Source of the DNA: Novipirellula aureliae | GTDB lineage: Bacteria > Planctomycetota > Planctomycetia > Pirellulales > Pirellulaceae | Direction: 5' to 3' | Assembly: GCF_007860185.1 (NCBI RefSeq) | Contig: NZ_SJPY01000012.1 | Location: 51,510 to 115,509, forward strand | Length of the DNA: 64,000 bases | In this document: positions 27,574 through 36,274 of the stretch, one piece after another | Layout: each line of letters begins with the position of its first letter | Numbering within the stretch: position 1 is the first letter of the stretch | Notes under the pieces: generated by a model | Database searches by the model: none | What the model saw: the letters and a program-made list of their open reading frames with translations, nothing else | What the model was told of the DNA's origin: nothing | Made by a program: the position numbers and the translations under genes

Positions 27574-28287
27574 ATGAATACTCGCATTTTGTCGTTTGTG
27601 GCGTCTGCTACATTAATGGTCCTAAGCACGGGCTGCGGTGCCAGTCTCAAACAGTTTTGGTTTGGACGCGGTGCCCGATGTGGCAGTTGTGCAAACACCT
27701 ACAATCCGCTTCTCACTCAACCGCCCGCCGTCGCATCCCCTCCGACGCAAACGCCTGCTGCCCCTTACGGCCCGGTCGTGGCAGCACCTCAGTACGCACC
27801 GGCACCCCAGTACGCACCGGCGCCTCAGTACGCACCGCAATCTTTGGTCCCGATCACTCCGCAACCCCGTTGTGGTTTGTTCAATCGCCTCCTTCCAAAC
27901 CGAACTCCGATGACCGCCGCGCCGACTGGCCAGGTCTACGGACCTGCGATGGCCGATTGTTGCCCACCCTGCGTCGATTCGTGTGGTAGCTGTTATAGCG
28001 GATGCCACGTTGATTGTGGCGGATACTATTCGGGAATGAGCGGTTGTGATTGCGGCAATTGCGGGTCGGGAATCCACGATCCATATATGTCGGGCAACGT
28101 CATTCACGAGGGAATCGTTCCTTATGACGGACAAATCATTGGCAGCGAAGTGATCGGAGGACAAGTATATCAAGGCGGAACCACCTATGGGGGGTCCACT
28201 TCGATGCAGGATGATTTTGACGCACGAGGGGACCGAATTTTGAATACCGATCCACTGCCTCCCGGTGCCCAATTGCTGCCGCAATGA
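27574..28287 (+). CDS. Cys- and Pro-rich exported lipoprotein
   Basis: A 237-residue protein with a signal peptide and lipobox (L-S-T-G-C, Cys20). A Pro-Ala-Gln-Tyr region codes three A-P-Q-Y-A-P repeats, then a Cys/Gly-rich stretch (C-C-P-P-C-V-D-S-C-G-S-C-Y-S-G-C) with about a dozen cysteines, and a Gly/Tyr-rich C terminus. No enzyme motif is seen. The layout suggests a cross-linked cell-envelope protein, which fits planctomycete walls rich in disulphides, but this is inference. ATG 27574 is preferred to 27553 because the signal peptide follows directly. Confidence 0.78.
   Translation: MNTRILSFVASATLMVLSTGCGASLKQFWFGRGARCGSCANTYNPLLTQPPAVASPPTQTPAAPYGPVVAAPQYAPAPQYAPAPQYAPQSLVPITPQPRCGLFNRLLPNRTPMTAAPTGQVYGPAMADCCPPCVDSCGSCYSGCHVDCGGYYSGMSGCDCGNCGSGIHDPYMSGNVIHEGIVPYDGQIIGSEVIGGQVYQGGTTYGGSTSMQDDFDARGDRILNTDPLPPGAQLLPQ
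27787..27840 (+). repeat. 18-bp tandem repeats coding A-P-Q-Y-A-P
   Basis: Three copies of an 18-bp unit around cctcagtacgcaccggca with single-base differences, in frame inside the Cys-rich lipoprotein gene. Confidence 0.88.
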
Positions 28288-28465
28288 TCAAGGCAATGCC
28301 GCCGAAATACCGTAGCCTAGGCTTCCCAGCCTGGGACCACGACAATCCCCAGCCCGGAGGCCTCGGCTGCCGCCAAGTCATCGCAAGCCAAGTTCTAACG
28401 CAGCGATACAGCGAAGCCGCTTAAAGTAACTATAATTGAATTGTGAAAAATTGAATTGTGAGTAG

Positions 28466-28511
28466 CGACCGAAGTGGAGCGAAGGCGTATGCCGATGCGT
28501 CACTTCGGTCG
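28466..28511. terminator. Strong hairpin between lipoprotein and transglutaminase genes
   Basis: Perfect 11-bp arms cgaccgaagtg/cacttcggtcg with a 24-base interior that itself can form ggc-gtat-gcc. A T-rich stretch (tttcggttttc) follows on the + strand, so it may terminate the lipoprotein transcript 180 bases upstream or act in the 5' leader of the next gene. A 12-bp direct repeat attgaattgtga at 28435 and 28450 precedes it. Confidence 0.45.
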
Positions 28512-28563
28512 TTTCGGTTTTCTACTTTGAATCGATTATTAACACCGAACCATAAGTCAGCCC

Positions 28564-29556
28564 ATGTGCCATCGTCGACAATTTATCGCCACTTCCCTGT
28601 TCGGATTTGGAGCCTCGCTCGCACCATCCTTTGCATTGGCTCAAAATAGCGGATCGCCATTGGGAACCGAACCGGAAACGGAGACATCCGCCGCTCGCAT
28701 TGAATACGCGTCGCCGCAAATCCAGAATTGGCGAATCGGTTTGCTGCTCGAACCGCCGGTGACGTGCACCGATGTGTTTGCAACCTTTCCGATACCCGTT
28801 GATTGGCCTGAACAAAAGGTGACCCTGACAAACCAAGTCGTTGACCCTCTGGTCACGGCATGGCAAGCGAAAGACTTGGCGGGAGGGGCAAAGCAGATTG
28901 TCTTGCAAATGCGGCGAGTGCCTGCCGGAGCATCCGCATCACTTATCCTGACCTTTCAAGTGGAACGTTCGCGGATCTTGGCTCCAAATCGAACCGACGA
29001 CTTGGTGATTCCGATGCGACCCGACCGCGAAATGCGAATGTATTTGGGGACCAGTCCGTACATTGATTCGGGACATTCGTCCATTCGAGCCGCTTCGCGC
29101 GAATTAGCAAAGATGGAAGCCGAGAATGATTGGCAACGTGTCGAACAGATCTACGATTTTGTTCGCGAAAAAGTCCAATACGTCGAAGGCCCGATCAAAA
29201 ATGCGTCCGACGCTCTTCGAGAAGGTAAGGGCGACTGCGAGGAGATGACCAGCTTGTTCGTGGCCTTATGCCGGAACGCGAAAATCCCAGCTCGTATGGT
29301 TTGGATTCCCGACCACGCTTATCCCGAGTTCTATCTCGAAGACGGCGAAGGCAATGGATATTGGTTCCCCTGCCAAGCAGCTGGAACGCGACAATTCGGA
29401 AAGATGGACGAGTATCGTCCCGTCCTACAAAAAGGTGATAGCTTTAAGGTACCCGAGAAACGAGCACGTGTCCGTTATGTTTCCGAGTTCTTTCGATGCA
29501 ACAAAGCGGGAAAGGGGAATCCAAATCCGGTATTCATTCGAGAACAAATGGAGTAG
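28564..29556 (+). CDS. Tat-exported transglutaminase-like protein
   Basis: A 330-residue protein with a twin-arginine-type leader (H-R-R-Q-F-I-A-T-S-L-F-G-F-G), then a beta-rich segment, then a transglutaminase core at about 190-290. The catalytic triad is suggested by G-K-G-D-C-E-E-M (Cys), I-P-D-H-A-Y-P (His) and the following acidic residue in E-F-Y-L-E-D-G. Bacterial members act as cysteine peptidases or cross-linking enzymes. Folding in the cytoplasm before export is implied by the Tat signal. It converges on the sigma-factor gene, one base apart. Confidence 0.87.
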   Translation: MCHRRQFIATSLFGFGASLAPSFALAQNSGSPLGTEPETETSAARIEYASPQIQNWRIGLLLEPPVTCTDVFATFPIPVDWPEQKVTLTNQVVDPLVTAWQAKDLAGGAKQIVLQMRRVPAGASASLILTFQVERSRILAPNRTDDLVIPMRPDREMRMYLGTSPYIDSGHSSIRAASRELAKMEAENDWQRVEQIYDFVREKVQYVEGPIKNASDALREGKGDCEEMTSLFVALCRNAKIPARMVWIPDHAYPEFYLEDGEGNGYWFPCQAAGTRQFGKMDEYRPVLQKGDSFKVPEKRARVRYVSEFFRCNKAGKGNPNPVFIREQME

Positions 29557-29557
29557 C

Positions 29558-30484
29558 TCAACCAAACATGCGCTCGTGGGGATCGGTCAATCCATCCGCA
29601 AGCCGGCGAAGGGCTTCGGTCTCGATTTGACGAACACGTTCGCGAGTCAAATTGAGTTCCGCACCTATCTCTTTGAGTGTCTTTGGCTCGCAGCCACCAA
29701 GTCCAAAACGTAGTTTTAGCACCGTCGCTTCGCGATCTTCAAGATGCCCTACAAGCTCCATCGCATGCCGCAAAATATCGTGATCGAGCATCTCCTCATC
29801 CGGAGCTTTCAAACGCTCGTCTTGCACCATATCACTCAACGACCACCCCGCTTCGGTTTGATCACTTTGAGGAGTGCTATTGCTAATCCGAATGGCTTTT
29901 CGAATAATCGGTAGCTTCTTTTTCGGCAGCCCCAAAAGCCGTGCAATCTCCTCGTTGGAAGGGGTGCGGCCAAGCTCTTCATTGAGCCGAGCGGTCGCCC
30001 GACGCCACTTGCTTAACAGTTCGACCATGTATGCCGGAATGCGAATCGTTTTTGCACTGTTGATTAACGCACGCTTAATCGATTGCTTGATCCAATAGCT
30101 GGCGTAGGTACTAAAACGTGTCCCAACGCTGGGATCAAAACCCTCAACCGCCCGTAGCAACCCGAGGTTTCCCTCTTCGATCAAGTCTTGCAAACCAAGA
30201 CCTTTCCCGGTGTAACCGCGTGAAATGTTGACAACTAACCGCAAGTTTGCGCGGACCATGCGGTCCCGTGCCAATGCATCGCCTTGCGCAATACGCTCGG
30301 CTAACTCAAGCTCATCATCAGCGGACAATAACGCCGTTTCGTTGATCTCACGAAGGTAGGTTTCTAACGGGGACTGAGCCGCGTTGCCTCGAGTCGTCCG
30401 GCGACCGGTACGCACACGGGACTCGGCAAGTTCAAGGCTCGTTTCGGTGTCATTTTCTATGGACAAAAGATCGGATTTAGACAT
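29558..30484 (-). CDS. Sigma-70 family RNA polymerase sigma factor (RpoD-like, group 2)
   Basis: A 308-residue sigma factor with regions in order: region 1.2 (P-L-E-T-Y-L-R-E-I-N), region 2 (D-L-I-E-E-G-N-L-G-L-L-R-A-V and F-S-T-Y-A-S-Y-W-I-K-Q-S-I), region 3 (R-I-P-A-Y-M-V-E-L-L) and region 4 with the helix-turn-helix (T-L-K-E-I-G-A-E-L-N-L-T-R-E-R-V-R-Q-I). It lacks the long region 1.1 of the housekeeping factor, so it is more likely an alternative or group 2 factor. No anti-sigma gene is adjacent. Confidence 0.93.
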   Translation of the reverse strand: MSKSDLLSIENDTETSLELAESRVRTGRRTTRGNAAQSPLETYLREINETALLSADDELELAERIAQGDALARDRMVRANLRLVVNISRGYTGKGLGLQDLIEEGNLGLLRAVEGFDPSVGTRFSTYASYWIKQSIKRALINSAKTIRIPAYMVELLSKWRRATARLNEELGRTPSNEEIARLLGLPKKKLPIIRKAIRISNSTPQSDQTEAGWSLSDMVQDERLKAPDEEMLDHDILRHAMELVGHLEDREATVLKLRFGLGGCEPKTLKEIGAELNLTRERVRQIETEALRRLADGLTDPHERMFG

Positions 30485-30734
30485 GGATATCTCGGCACGC
30501 GAACCGCCGGATTGTTCGGACTCACAGACCTTCGGTCCTACTTGGCTCTCGGTTGGAGGTGCAGCCGATTGGAGGCGGACTGCGGAAAGCCAGCAAGGAT
30601 GGGAGGGGGAACGCCAGTGAGCCGAACACTCGGCAAGGATTGGGATCAGGGTATAATGCTAGCATCGTCTAGCTGCCTGCCGGATATCCAAGGTGTGTGA
30701 AAAGAAGCGGGTTGATCCGGTTGTAGTGATCACG

Positions 30735-31685
30735 CTATTGATGAGATGACGGCTCGCGACTCGATGAACTCTCAACACCGCCAAGGGTGACGCTGAATTC
30801 AGTCCCCGGTTGTTCGGCACGATCGAGCACCCGCACACTGCCTCCGAGCGCTCGAGTGACATTTCGGACGAGATACAAGCCGAGTCCCGTTCCGGTTCGA
30901 CTTCGTTCCAACTCGTTCCCCAAGCGAACAAATCGTCCGAAAACCTTCCGTTTCTGGTTCGCCGGAATACCATTGCCATTATCGATAACCGAAATGACAA
31001 CCTGATCTTTTTCCAAAGTGTTCACCTTCACCATCACTTCCGGTGGCGTACCTCCATACTTAATCGCATTGTCGATTAGGTTGCGAAACAAAATCTCCAT
31101 CTGCACCCCTTGACTGTTCATCTTCAGGCCAGCTGGGCAATCGAGTGTCACCGTTTCCTCAGCGACTCCGTGCCGTAAACACGCCGATCGGCTACATTCT
31201 CCCAACAGGTTATCAAGTTCAATGAGCTCTTTTTCTTCGGCTTGGTGATTGCGTTCGATCCGAGCGGCATCGAGCAAATGGTTGATCAGCGAATCGAGCC
31301 TCTCGACGTCTTCGAGCATGAAACGATGAAAATCCTTCTGTTGCTGCTCATCAACGGTCAAGCGGCCAAGCGTTTGCAAGTAGAGTTTTAGCGACGCTAT
31401 CGGGCTTTTTAGCTCGTGGGTAACCGCATCAATAAAATTGGATTGGCGCCGATTCAGATTAAACGCCTTGACCGTTAGCGTCAGGTAGGCAATCACGCCT
31501 GCCAACATTGCAGCGAGAATCACGGAGCCGGTTGCCAAAATGGTCATAAAGACCGAAGGGGACGCCCGTTCACCCTGCACGCTCAACCAGTTTCCCACGA
31601 CCCATACGATCGTCAAAATGACGACAAGCAGAATCATGACGACCCCAAGGGTGATTGGAGCGGTCAAGGATCGGCGTTCAAACAT
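30735..31685 (-). CDS. Orphan membrane sensor histidine kinase
   Basis: A 316-residue kinase with two membrane helices (about 10-33 and 48-70) enclosing only a dozen or so outside residues, then the dimerisation/phosphoacceptor domain (H-box F-I-D-A-V-T-H-E-L-K-S-P, His near 90) and an intact ATPase domain: N-L-I-D-N-A-I-K-Y, D-N-G-N-G-I and G-T-G-L-G-L-Y. With almost no periplasmic domain it may sense within the membrane. No response regulator is in the window, so the partner must be elsewhere. Confidence 0.92.
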   Translation of the reverse strand: MFERRSLTAPITLGVVMILLVVILTIVWVVGNWLSVQGERASPSVFMTILATGSVILAAMLAGVIAYLTLTVKAFNLNRRQSNFIDAVTHELKSPIASLKLYLQTLGRLTVDEQQQKDFHRFMLEDVERLDSLINHLLDAARIERNHQAEEKELIELDNLLGECSRSACLRHGVAEETVTLDCPAGLKMNSQGVQMEILFRNLIDNAIKYGGTPPEVMVKVNTLEKDQVVISVIDNGNGIPANQKRKVFGRFVRLGNELERSRTGTGLGLYLVRNVTRALGGSVRVLDRAEQPGTEFSVTLGGVESSSSREPSSHQ

Positions 31686-32159
31686 CTCGGTGGCCTTTTG
31701 ATAAATATTTTTACCGCGTACCCAGCGGGCCGCGTCGATGAACTGCGAATAAAACTCGCGCCTAGGCTCCTGCCTAGAGACGCACTGCGCTGGAGTGTTT
31801 TGCCTAGTGCTGCGTCAAGGTCTCGTTTTTAAGGTAGTGGACGAGGTGGCGAGTCCTTTTGGACCCTTTTGGAGCCTTTTGAACCGCTGTGCCGTAAGGG
31901 ACTCGTCGCCTCGTCCCCTACGACAACCCTCATTTTTAATCTGGACGCAGCACGAGAAACCAGTCGCAGGCGGGAGTCTGAGAACCAGAACAAGTAGTTT
32001 AGGAAAACAAAGCCACTTAAAACGACAAAATCGTTAGAATTCCTACCTCAAAGCCAAATATTTTGCTTTTCTCCCGGTGACTTTATTTGACGAACCAGCA
32101 ATAATACTTTTCGACACACTGTCAATTTATTTCCTTGGCGGCAAGTGGAGTAGTAGCCA
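31686..32159. other. Non-coding region with large imperfect inverted repeat
   Basis: A 474-base divergent region between the histidine kinase and the ABC-2 operon. It contains the palindromic element at 31807-31953, a nested 10-bp repeat and, before it, a small inverted motif (cctaggctcctgcctagag). No coding frame is believable. Promoters of the two flanking units must be here. Confidence 0.65.
31807..31953. repeat. 147-bp palindromic element with terminal inverted repeats (MITE-like)
   Basis: Ends are gtgctgcgtc and its exact complement gacgcagcac. Inside, the arms gtagtggacgaggtggcgag and the complement of ctcgtcgcctcgtcccctac pair with three mismatches, around a 40-base centre carrying a threefold 10-bp repeat (ccttttggac) at 31855-31884. 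No open frame and no clear target-site duplication. Could be a miniature mobile element or an RNA-level hairpin. Confidence 0.75.
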
Positions 32160-32603
32160 ATGGGCGCAGAAACCAGGACAAAGCAGTTTTCCGAGCGAAC
32201 GATTCGCCAAGTGCGTCTCGATTGCGAACGCGCGATGACCCGCGCCCGGTTCTGCCCCGAACAAAGCGAAGTACTGCAAATGCGCTGCGTTGATGAACGG
32301 GTAGAGACCGAGTCTACATTCGGCAATCAATTATGGTACTTCGAAGGAATTGCGGTTGACGGCGAACAGCGATCCCACAGCATTTTCGGCGTTGTCGAGT
32401 ACTCGATTCAATTTGGGTTGTACGAATTGGTCGATGACGGCGTCTTTGATTCGGAGCATCAACGTGAGCGATTTCGCCATTTGTACGAAAAGGAATTTCA
32501 CCCACCTTCGTGGCGGCAACCTGCGCACCGAATCTTGGCCTTCGGACTTTTGTTCGTCGCTATCCTTTGGCTGCTGTATCTGGTTTCGAGAGACATTGTC
32601 TAG
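32160..32603 (+). CDS. Small C-terminally anchored membrane protein, unknown
   Basis: A 147-residue protein not recognised. About 120 polar residues with acidic and aromatic patches (F-G-N-Q-L-W-Y-F-E-G-I) are followed by one membrane helix at the C terminus (I-L-A-F-G-L-L-F-V-A-I-L-W-L-L-Y-L-V) and a five-residue tail. It is 34 bases before the ABC ATPase and co-oriented, so it is probably part of the same transport complex or its regulator. Confidence 0.62.
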   Translation: MGAETRTKQFSERTIRQVRLDCERAMTRARFCPEQSEVLQMRCVDERVETESTFGNQLWYFEGIAVDGEQRSHSIFGVVEYSIQFGLYELVDDGVFDSEHQRERFRHLYEKEFHPPSWRQPAHRILAFGLLFVAILWLLYLVSRDIV

Positions 32604-32637
32604 TTAATTCGTAGCGGAACTCGGCAAGGCCGACCTC

Positions 32638-33693
32638 ATGCAAAAACGAGACCCACAACGACAAAGTGTGGTCGACGTACGGAATTTAACGAAAGCCTAC
32701 CACGCCCGGTCGCTGCGAGGCCGTACGGTCGTCGAAGCGCTACGGGGCGTTTCGCTACATGCTGATCGGGGCGAGGTTTTTGGACTTCTCGGTCCAAATG
32801 GTGCTGGAAAAACGACGCTGATCAAAATTCTGTTAGGCGTCGTTCGAAGCACGACTGGCTCTGCCTCGCTATTTGGACAACCTGCAGGGAGTTCCGCTGC
32901 TCGAATGCGTGTGGGCTACCTACCTGAATCTCTGCGCGTCGACCGACACCATTCCGCCCGAACCGCTCTTCGCTACTATGGCCGCATGAGCCGCATGTCG
33001 AGAGCCGACATTCTTCGCCGCAGTGATGAGTTACTCGAATTGGTCGGGCTTCGTGACCGTGATCGCGAATCGGTTCGCCAATTCAGTAAAGGAATGTATC
33101 AGCGTTTGGGTTTGGCCCAGGCTCTCATGCACGATCCCGACCTGTTGGTGCTTGACGAGCCGACCGATGGACTCGATCCCGTTGGCCGCAATGAAGTGCG
33201 GATGGTCATCGATCGACTGCGTGAATCGGGTAAAACGATTTTTCTCAACAGCCATATCCTGCAGGAAGTGGAATTGATCTGTTCTCGAGTGGCGATCATG
33301 GCCAAGGGCAAAATCTGTGCGGTTGGCCGGATTGATGAACTGACTCAATCGGATCGTATTGAAGAGGTCCAATTTCAAGTCGCGTTGCCAATGGTTTCTA
33401 TCGATATTCTGCGGGCCAAACTTGGCGAGCTATTCCCCGCCGCGGTGGTGGCGGAACCATCCCAACCGGAGAATGGCGGCGGTGAAATCATCGCGATCGA
33501 ATTCCACTTGCCGCTCTCTTCACAATCAGAGGTCGATTCGGCAGTCGATCGAATTCGCAGCGCGGGCTTATCGCTACGGCGGCTAGTCGTCCGTCGTCAA
33601 ACATTGGAAGAAACCTTCATGAAAGCCGTCCGCTTGGGCGAGTCATCCAATGCCGAAACACCTTCCCATGCTGCCCAAGAGGTGCTTCCGTGA
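32638..33693 (+). CDS. ABC-2 type transporter ATP-binding protein
   Basis: A 351-residue ATPase. Walker A is G-P-N-G-A-G-K-T-T (about residues 54-62), the signature is Q-F-S-K-G-M-Y-Q-R-L (here FSKGM instead of LSGGQ, as in many CcmA/NatA-type proteins), Walker B is L-L-V-L-D-E-P-T-D-G-L-D-P, and the H-loop is N-S-H-I-L. A C-terminal domain of about 100 residues follows. It overlaps the permease gene by four bases (GTGA), so the two are translated together. Confidence 0.94.
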   Translation: MQKRDPQRQSVVDVRNLTKAYHARSLRGRTVVEALRGVSLHADRGEVFGLLGPNGAGKTTLIKILLGVVRSTTGSASLFGQPAGSSAARMRVGYLPESLRVDRHHSARTALRYYGRMSRMSRADILRRSDELLELVGLRDRDRESVRQFSKGMYQRLGLAQALMHDPDLLVLDEPTDGLDPVGRNEVRMVIDRLRESGKTIFLNSHILQEVELICSRVAIMAKGKICAVGRIDELTQSDRIEEVQFQVALPMVSIDILRAKLGELFPAAVVAEPSQPENGGGEIIAIEFHLPLSSQSEVDSAVDRIRSAGLSLRRLVVRRQTLEETFMKAVRLGESSNAETPSHAAQEVLP

Positions 33694-36068
33694 GACGATG
33701 GCTACCCTATGTTGCAGTCATAGCGGACTCGTTTCGTGCCGCCTTGTCTTCACGCGTATTGTGGATTGCTTTTGTAGCGATTTGGATTTTGATAGGGGCC
33801 TTGTCGCCGATCGGTTACCGCGAAGATTACAATACTCGTTTTATCGACCACGATCTGGAGAACGCGTCGCGTTTGAAAGCGATGCTAGCTCAAGGACTTG
33901 TCGATCCCGAACAAGCAGAGGCACCCGTGGGCCGGATTGCGGCTGCATTGCCGAATGATTTGAAGCGTTCGCTCGAACAAGTTGGGCAAGGTGAAGACGT
34001 TCGGATTTGGTTTAGCACGCTGTCGGACGGACTAAACAAATTGTTCGCAGACGATTCCTGGTACGACGCCGAAGCGTGGTCGTCGACCGTCCGGTTGCGT
34101 GAACTCCGCCGCCTTGATTCGATGGCGTCAACGGATCTTTCCGAATCCCTTCGTGAGCGGCGTACGAGGCTGCGGATTGAAGCAGCACTCCCCGGAGTGT
34201 TCCGCGTACGTTCTGCTCGCTCGATTCTATTGACCTATTTTGGCGTTGACTTTCCCGCTCGCCTAGCGATCGACAAAGCTCAATTCCTGATCGTCTTGAA
34301 TCAATTTGTGATTCCAACCATTATTCAGTGGCTGCTCGGATACATTCTGGTGTTTCTCGGCATTCTGGTCACCGCATCGATCATACCTGACATGCTACAA
34401 CCTGGATCGCTTCACCTGTTACTAAGTAAACCTGTGTCGCGTTCGATGCTGCTGCTTAGCAAGTATGTTGGTGGCTGTGCCTTTATGTTTCTATGCGTTG
34501 TCCAGTTGGTTGTCGGCCTCTATTTGGTGGCCGGATTCCGTTTGGATGTTTGGAATGCGCGGATCCTGCTTTGTATTCCCGTTTCCGTTTTCGTCTTTGC
34601 CGTTTTCTACAGTGTGTCGGTATTGGCGGGACTAAGATGGCGATCACCAATTTTGGCAATCGGCGTGACATGCATGTTTGGTGCGTTCTGTATCGTCGTC
34701 GGAGTTTTTGGCGGACTTTTTGATGCTTTCGTGAAGCGTCCTGATACGATCAAAGCCGTCGCGATCTCGGGTGATCCTACAACTATCGAGGCAGGGAAAA
34801 GCAATCCACAGATACTCGCTGCGACACGAGGCGGCGGGTTGCTACGATTTGACAACAACACGTTGCATTGGGACGAGATTTACGAATCGGAGGCGATCGG
34901 TGCCGATCGAATGGTTCCGCCTGTAACACTCATCGATGGCTCGATCGCGACCGCGCACGTTCCGGGCGGGCGAATGAGCGTGTTCGGAATGGGCGCGTTC
35001 GATCTACTACTACTCAATGATTCAACCAATTGGCGTCCGCAACCAAGTCTGCGATTGCCAACCGCCACAACCGAACTGCTGATTGCCGGCGACGAATTGC
35101 TTGCCGTGAATACCAATGGTGTCTTTGTGACGAGTCAACAAGGTTTGCTCGATGCAATCGAATTGGAAAAGAGTAACGAGACAAACGAGGCGGCCATGAG
35201 CGAGCCGACATCGGCTCCTCAGCCCAATTGGATGGCGAAGTTGGCCAGCATGATGGGAGTGCCAACGGATGGTTTCGAGAACATTTTGCCCTCTGACATG
35301 TCATTCTTGCCGCCCCGAAGCCTAGCAGTTGACCAAAGCGGAAAAACGTTGGCCTTGTTCAGCGGCAACGAGTTGGTTTGCATCGAAAAATCAGAACAGG
35401 AAGCATGGGAGGTGACTCGGAAGGAAACGATCGATGGCGATGTGCCGCGTTTCGCCAACGTCGCCATCAGCGGACCATTCATGCTGTTAGCAACCGACCA
35501 ACCCGAACTCCAGTTGTTTGCGAAGGGTTCCTCGAAGCGAATCGCTTCGTTTGCACTTCCCAATCAACTGACAGCGACGATGGTGGTCTCCCTTGGCGAC
35601 GAAGGTCGTTTTGCCATTTTGACCAGTGATCAACGAATCCGAATACTGGATACTCCGGAAAAAGTTCTGCATTTGACGGAGCCGATTTGGATCGAAGACG
35701 TCGAGGCAATCTCGTACGACCAGGCGACAGACCAATTCATTGTCGCTCATTCAATCGATCGAATTGCTCTGCTCGATCCCCATGATTTTAGTAGCCGCCG
35801 TACGATTCGCCCCATGCTCTCGACATGGCGAAACGTCGATCGTTGGTTGATGACACCGCTACGAACGCTGACGCCGCAAACCGGCGAACTTGGGGGGATG
35901 GTCGCCAGAATCATAAGCGGTGAGACGGCCATTCAGATGTCCAGCGAAACGACGGGCCCCATCGAAACGATTCGCTATCGAGTGTTCGGGCCGCTTTTGA
36001 GCTGTGCCATTTTTATCGTTGTTATGCTAACGCTAAGCTGCCTCTACTTTGCTCGCAGCGACTTCTAG
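33690..36068 (+). CDS. ABC-2 type permease with large propeller-like insertion
   Basis: A 792-residue protein starting at GTG 33690. After a first membrane helix (about 18-38) there is a soluble domain to about 205, then a block of five or so helices (I-I-Q-W-L-L-G-Y-I-L-V-F-L-G through V-F-G-G-L-F), then about 390 non-membrane residues (about 355-755) made of short strand-rich repeats (I-L-A-A-T-R-G-G-G-L-L-R-F-D, L-L-A-T-D-Q-P-E-L-Q-L-F, R-I-R-I-L-D, I-A-L-L-D-P), and one final helix (L-L-S-C-A-I-F-I-V-V-M-L-T-L-S). The insert reads like a WD40/YVTN-type beta-propeller. Normal ABC-2 permeases have about 250-400 residues. It exports an unknown substrate with the ATPase upstream. Confidence 0.88.
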   Translation: MRRWLPYVAVIADSFRAALSSRVLWIAFVAIWILIGALSPIGYREDYNTRFIDHDLENASRLKAMLAQGLVDPEQAEAPVGRIAAALPNDLKRSLEQVGQGEDVRIWFSTLSDGLNKLFADDSWYDAEAWSSTVRLRELRRLDSMASTDLSESLRERRTRLRIEAALPGVFRVRSARSILLTYFGVDFPARLAIDKAQFLIVLNQFVIPTIIQWLLGYILVFLGILVTASIIPDMLQPGSLHLLLSKPVSRSMLLLSKYVGGCAFMFLCVVQLVVGLYLVAGFRLDVWNARILLCIPVSVFVFAVFYSVSVLAGLRWRSPILAIGVTCMFGAFCIVVGVFGGLFDAFVKRPDTIKAVAISGDPTTIEAGKSNPQILAATRGGGLLRFDNNTLHWDEIYESEAIGADRMVPPVTLIDGSIATAHVPGGRMSVFGMGAFDLLLLNDSTNWRPQPSLRLPTATTELLIAGDELLAVNTNGVFVTSQQGLLDAIELEKSNETNEAAMSEPTSAPQPNWMAKLASMMGVPTDGFENILPSDMSFLPPRSLAVDQSGKTLALFSGNELVCIEKSEQEAWEVTRKETIDGDVPRFANVAISGPFMLLATDQPELQLFAKGSSKRIASFALPNQLTATMVVSLGDEGRFAILTSDQRIRILDTPEKVLHLTEPIWIEDVEAISYDQATDQFIVAHSIDRIALLDPHDFSSRRTIRPMLSTWRNVDRWLMTPLRTLTPQTGELGGMVARIISGETAIQMSSETTGPIETIRYRVFGPLLSCAIFIVVMLTLSCLYFARSDF

Positions 36069-36274
36069 CCCCTGAATAATCCGGGTTGAGTGTCAAGAGC
36101 AGGCACTCGGTGGTGATGCTTCCGCAATCCACGTGGGCCACGATCAACAAACCTTTGCACTCGCATCACAGGGGACCCAACCATGTTCCAATCTGCTAGA
36201 CTGGGTCGAATGATTCCGAGCGATCGAGGAATGTTCGTTCCACTTACCATGACTCTGAGTTTAACGCTGCAACC

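Noticed and set aside
27622..28284. 220-codon frame antisense to the Cys-rich lipoprotein gene
   Set aside because: Composition is Arg/Ser/Ile-rich without domains; the sense gene has a signal peptide and lipobox.
30652..30657. Perfect TATAAT on the + strand
   Set aside because: No suitable -35 at 16-18 bases and no + strand gene follows for 1.5 kb.
30659..31000. 113-codon frame overlapping the histidine kinase 3' end
   Set aside because: Same strand, different frame, inside the ATPase domain code; no family features.
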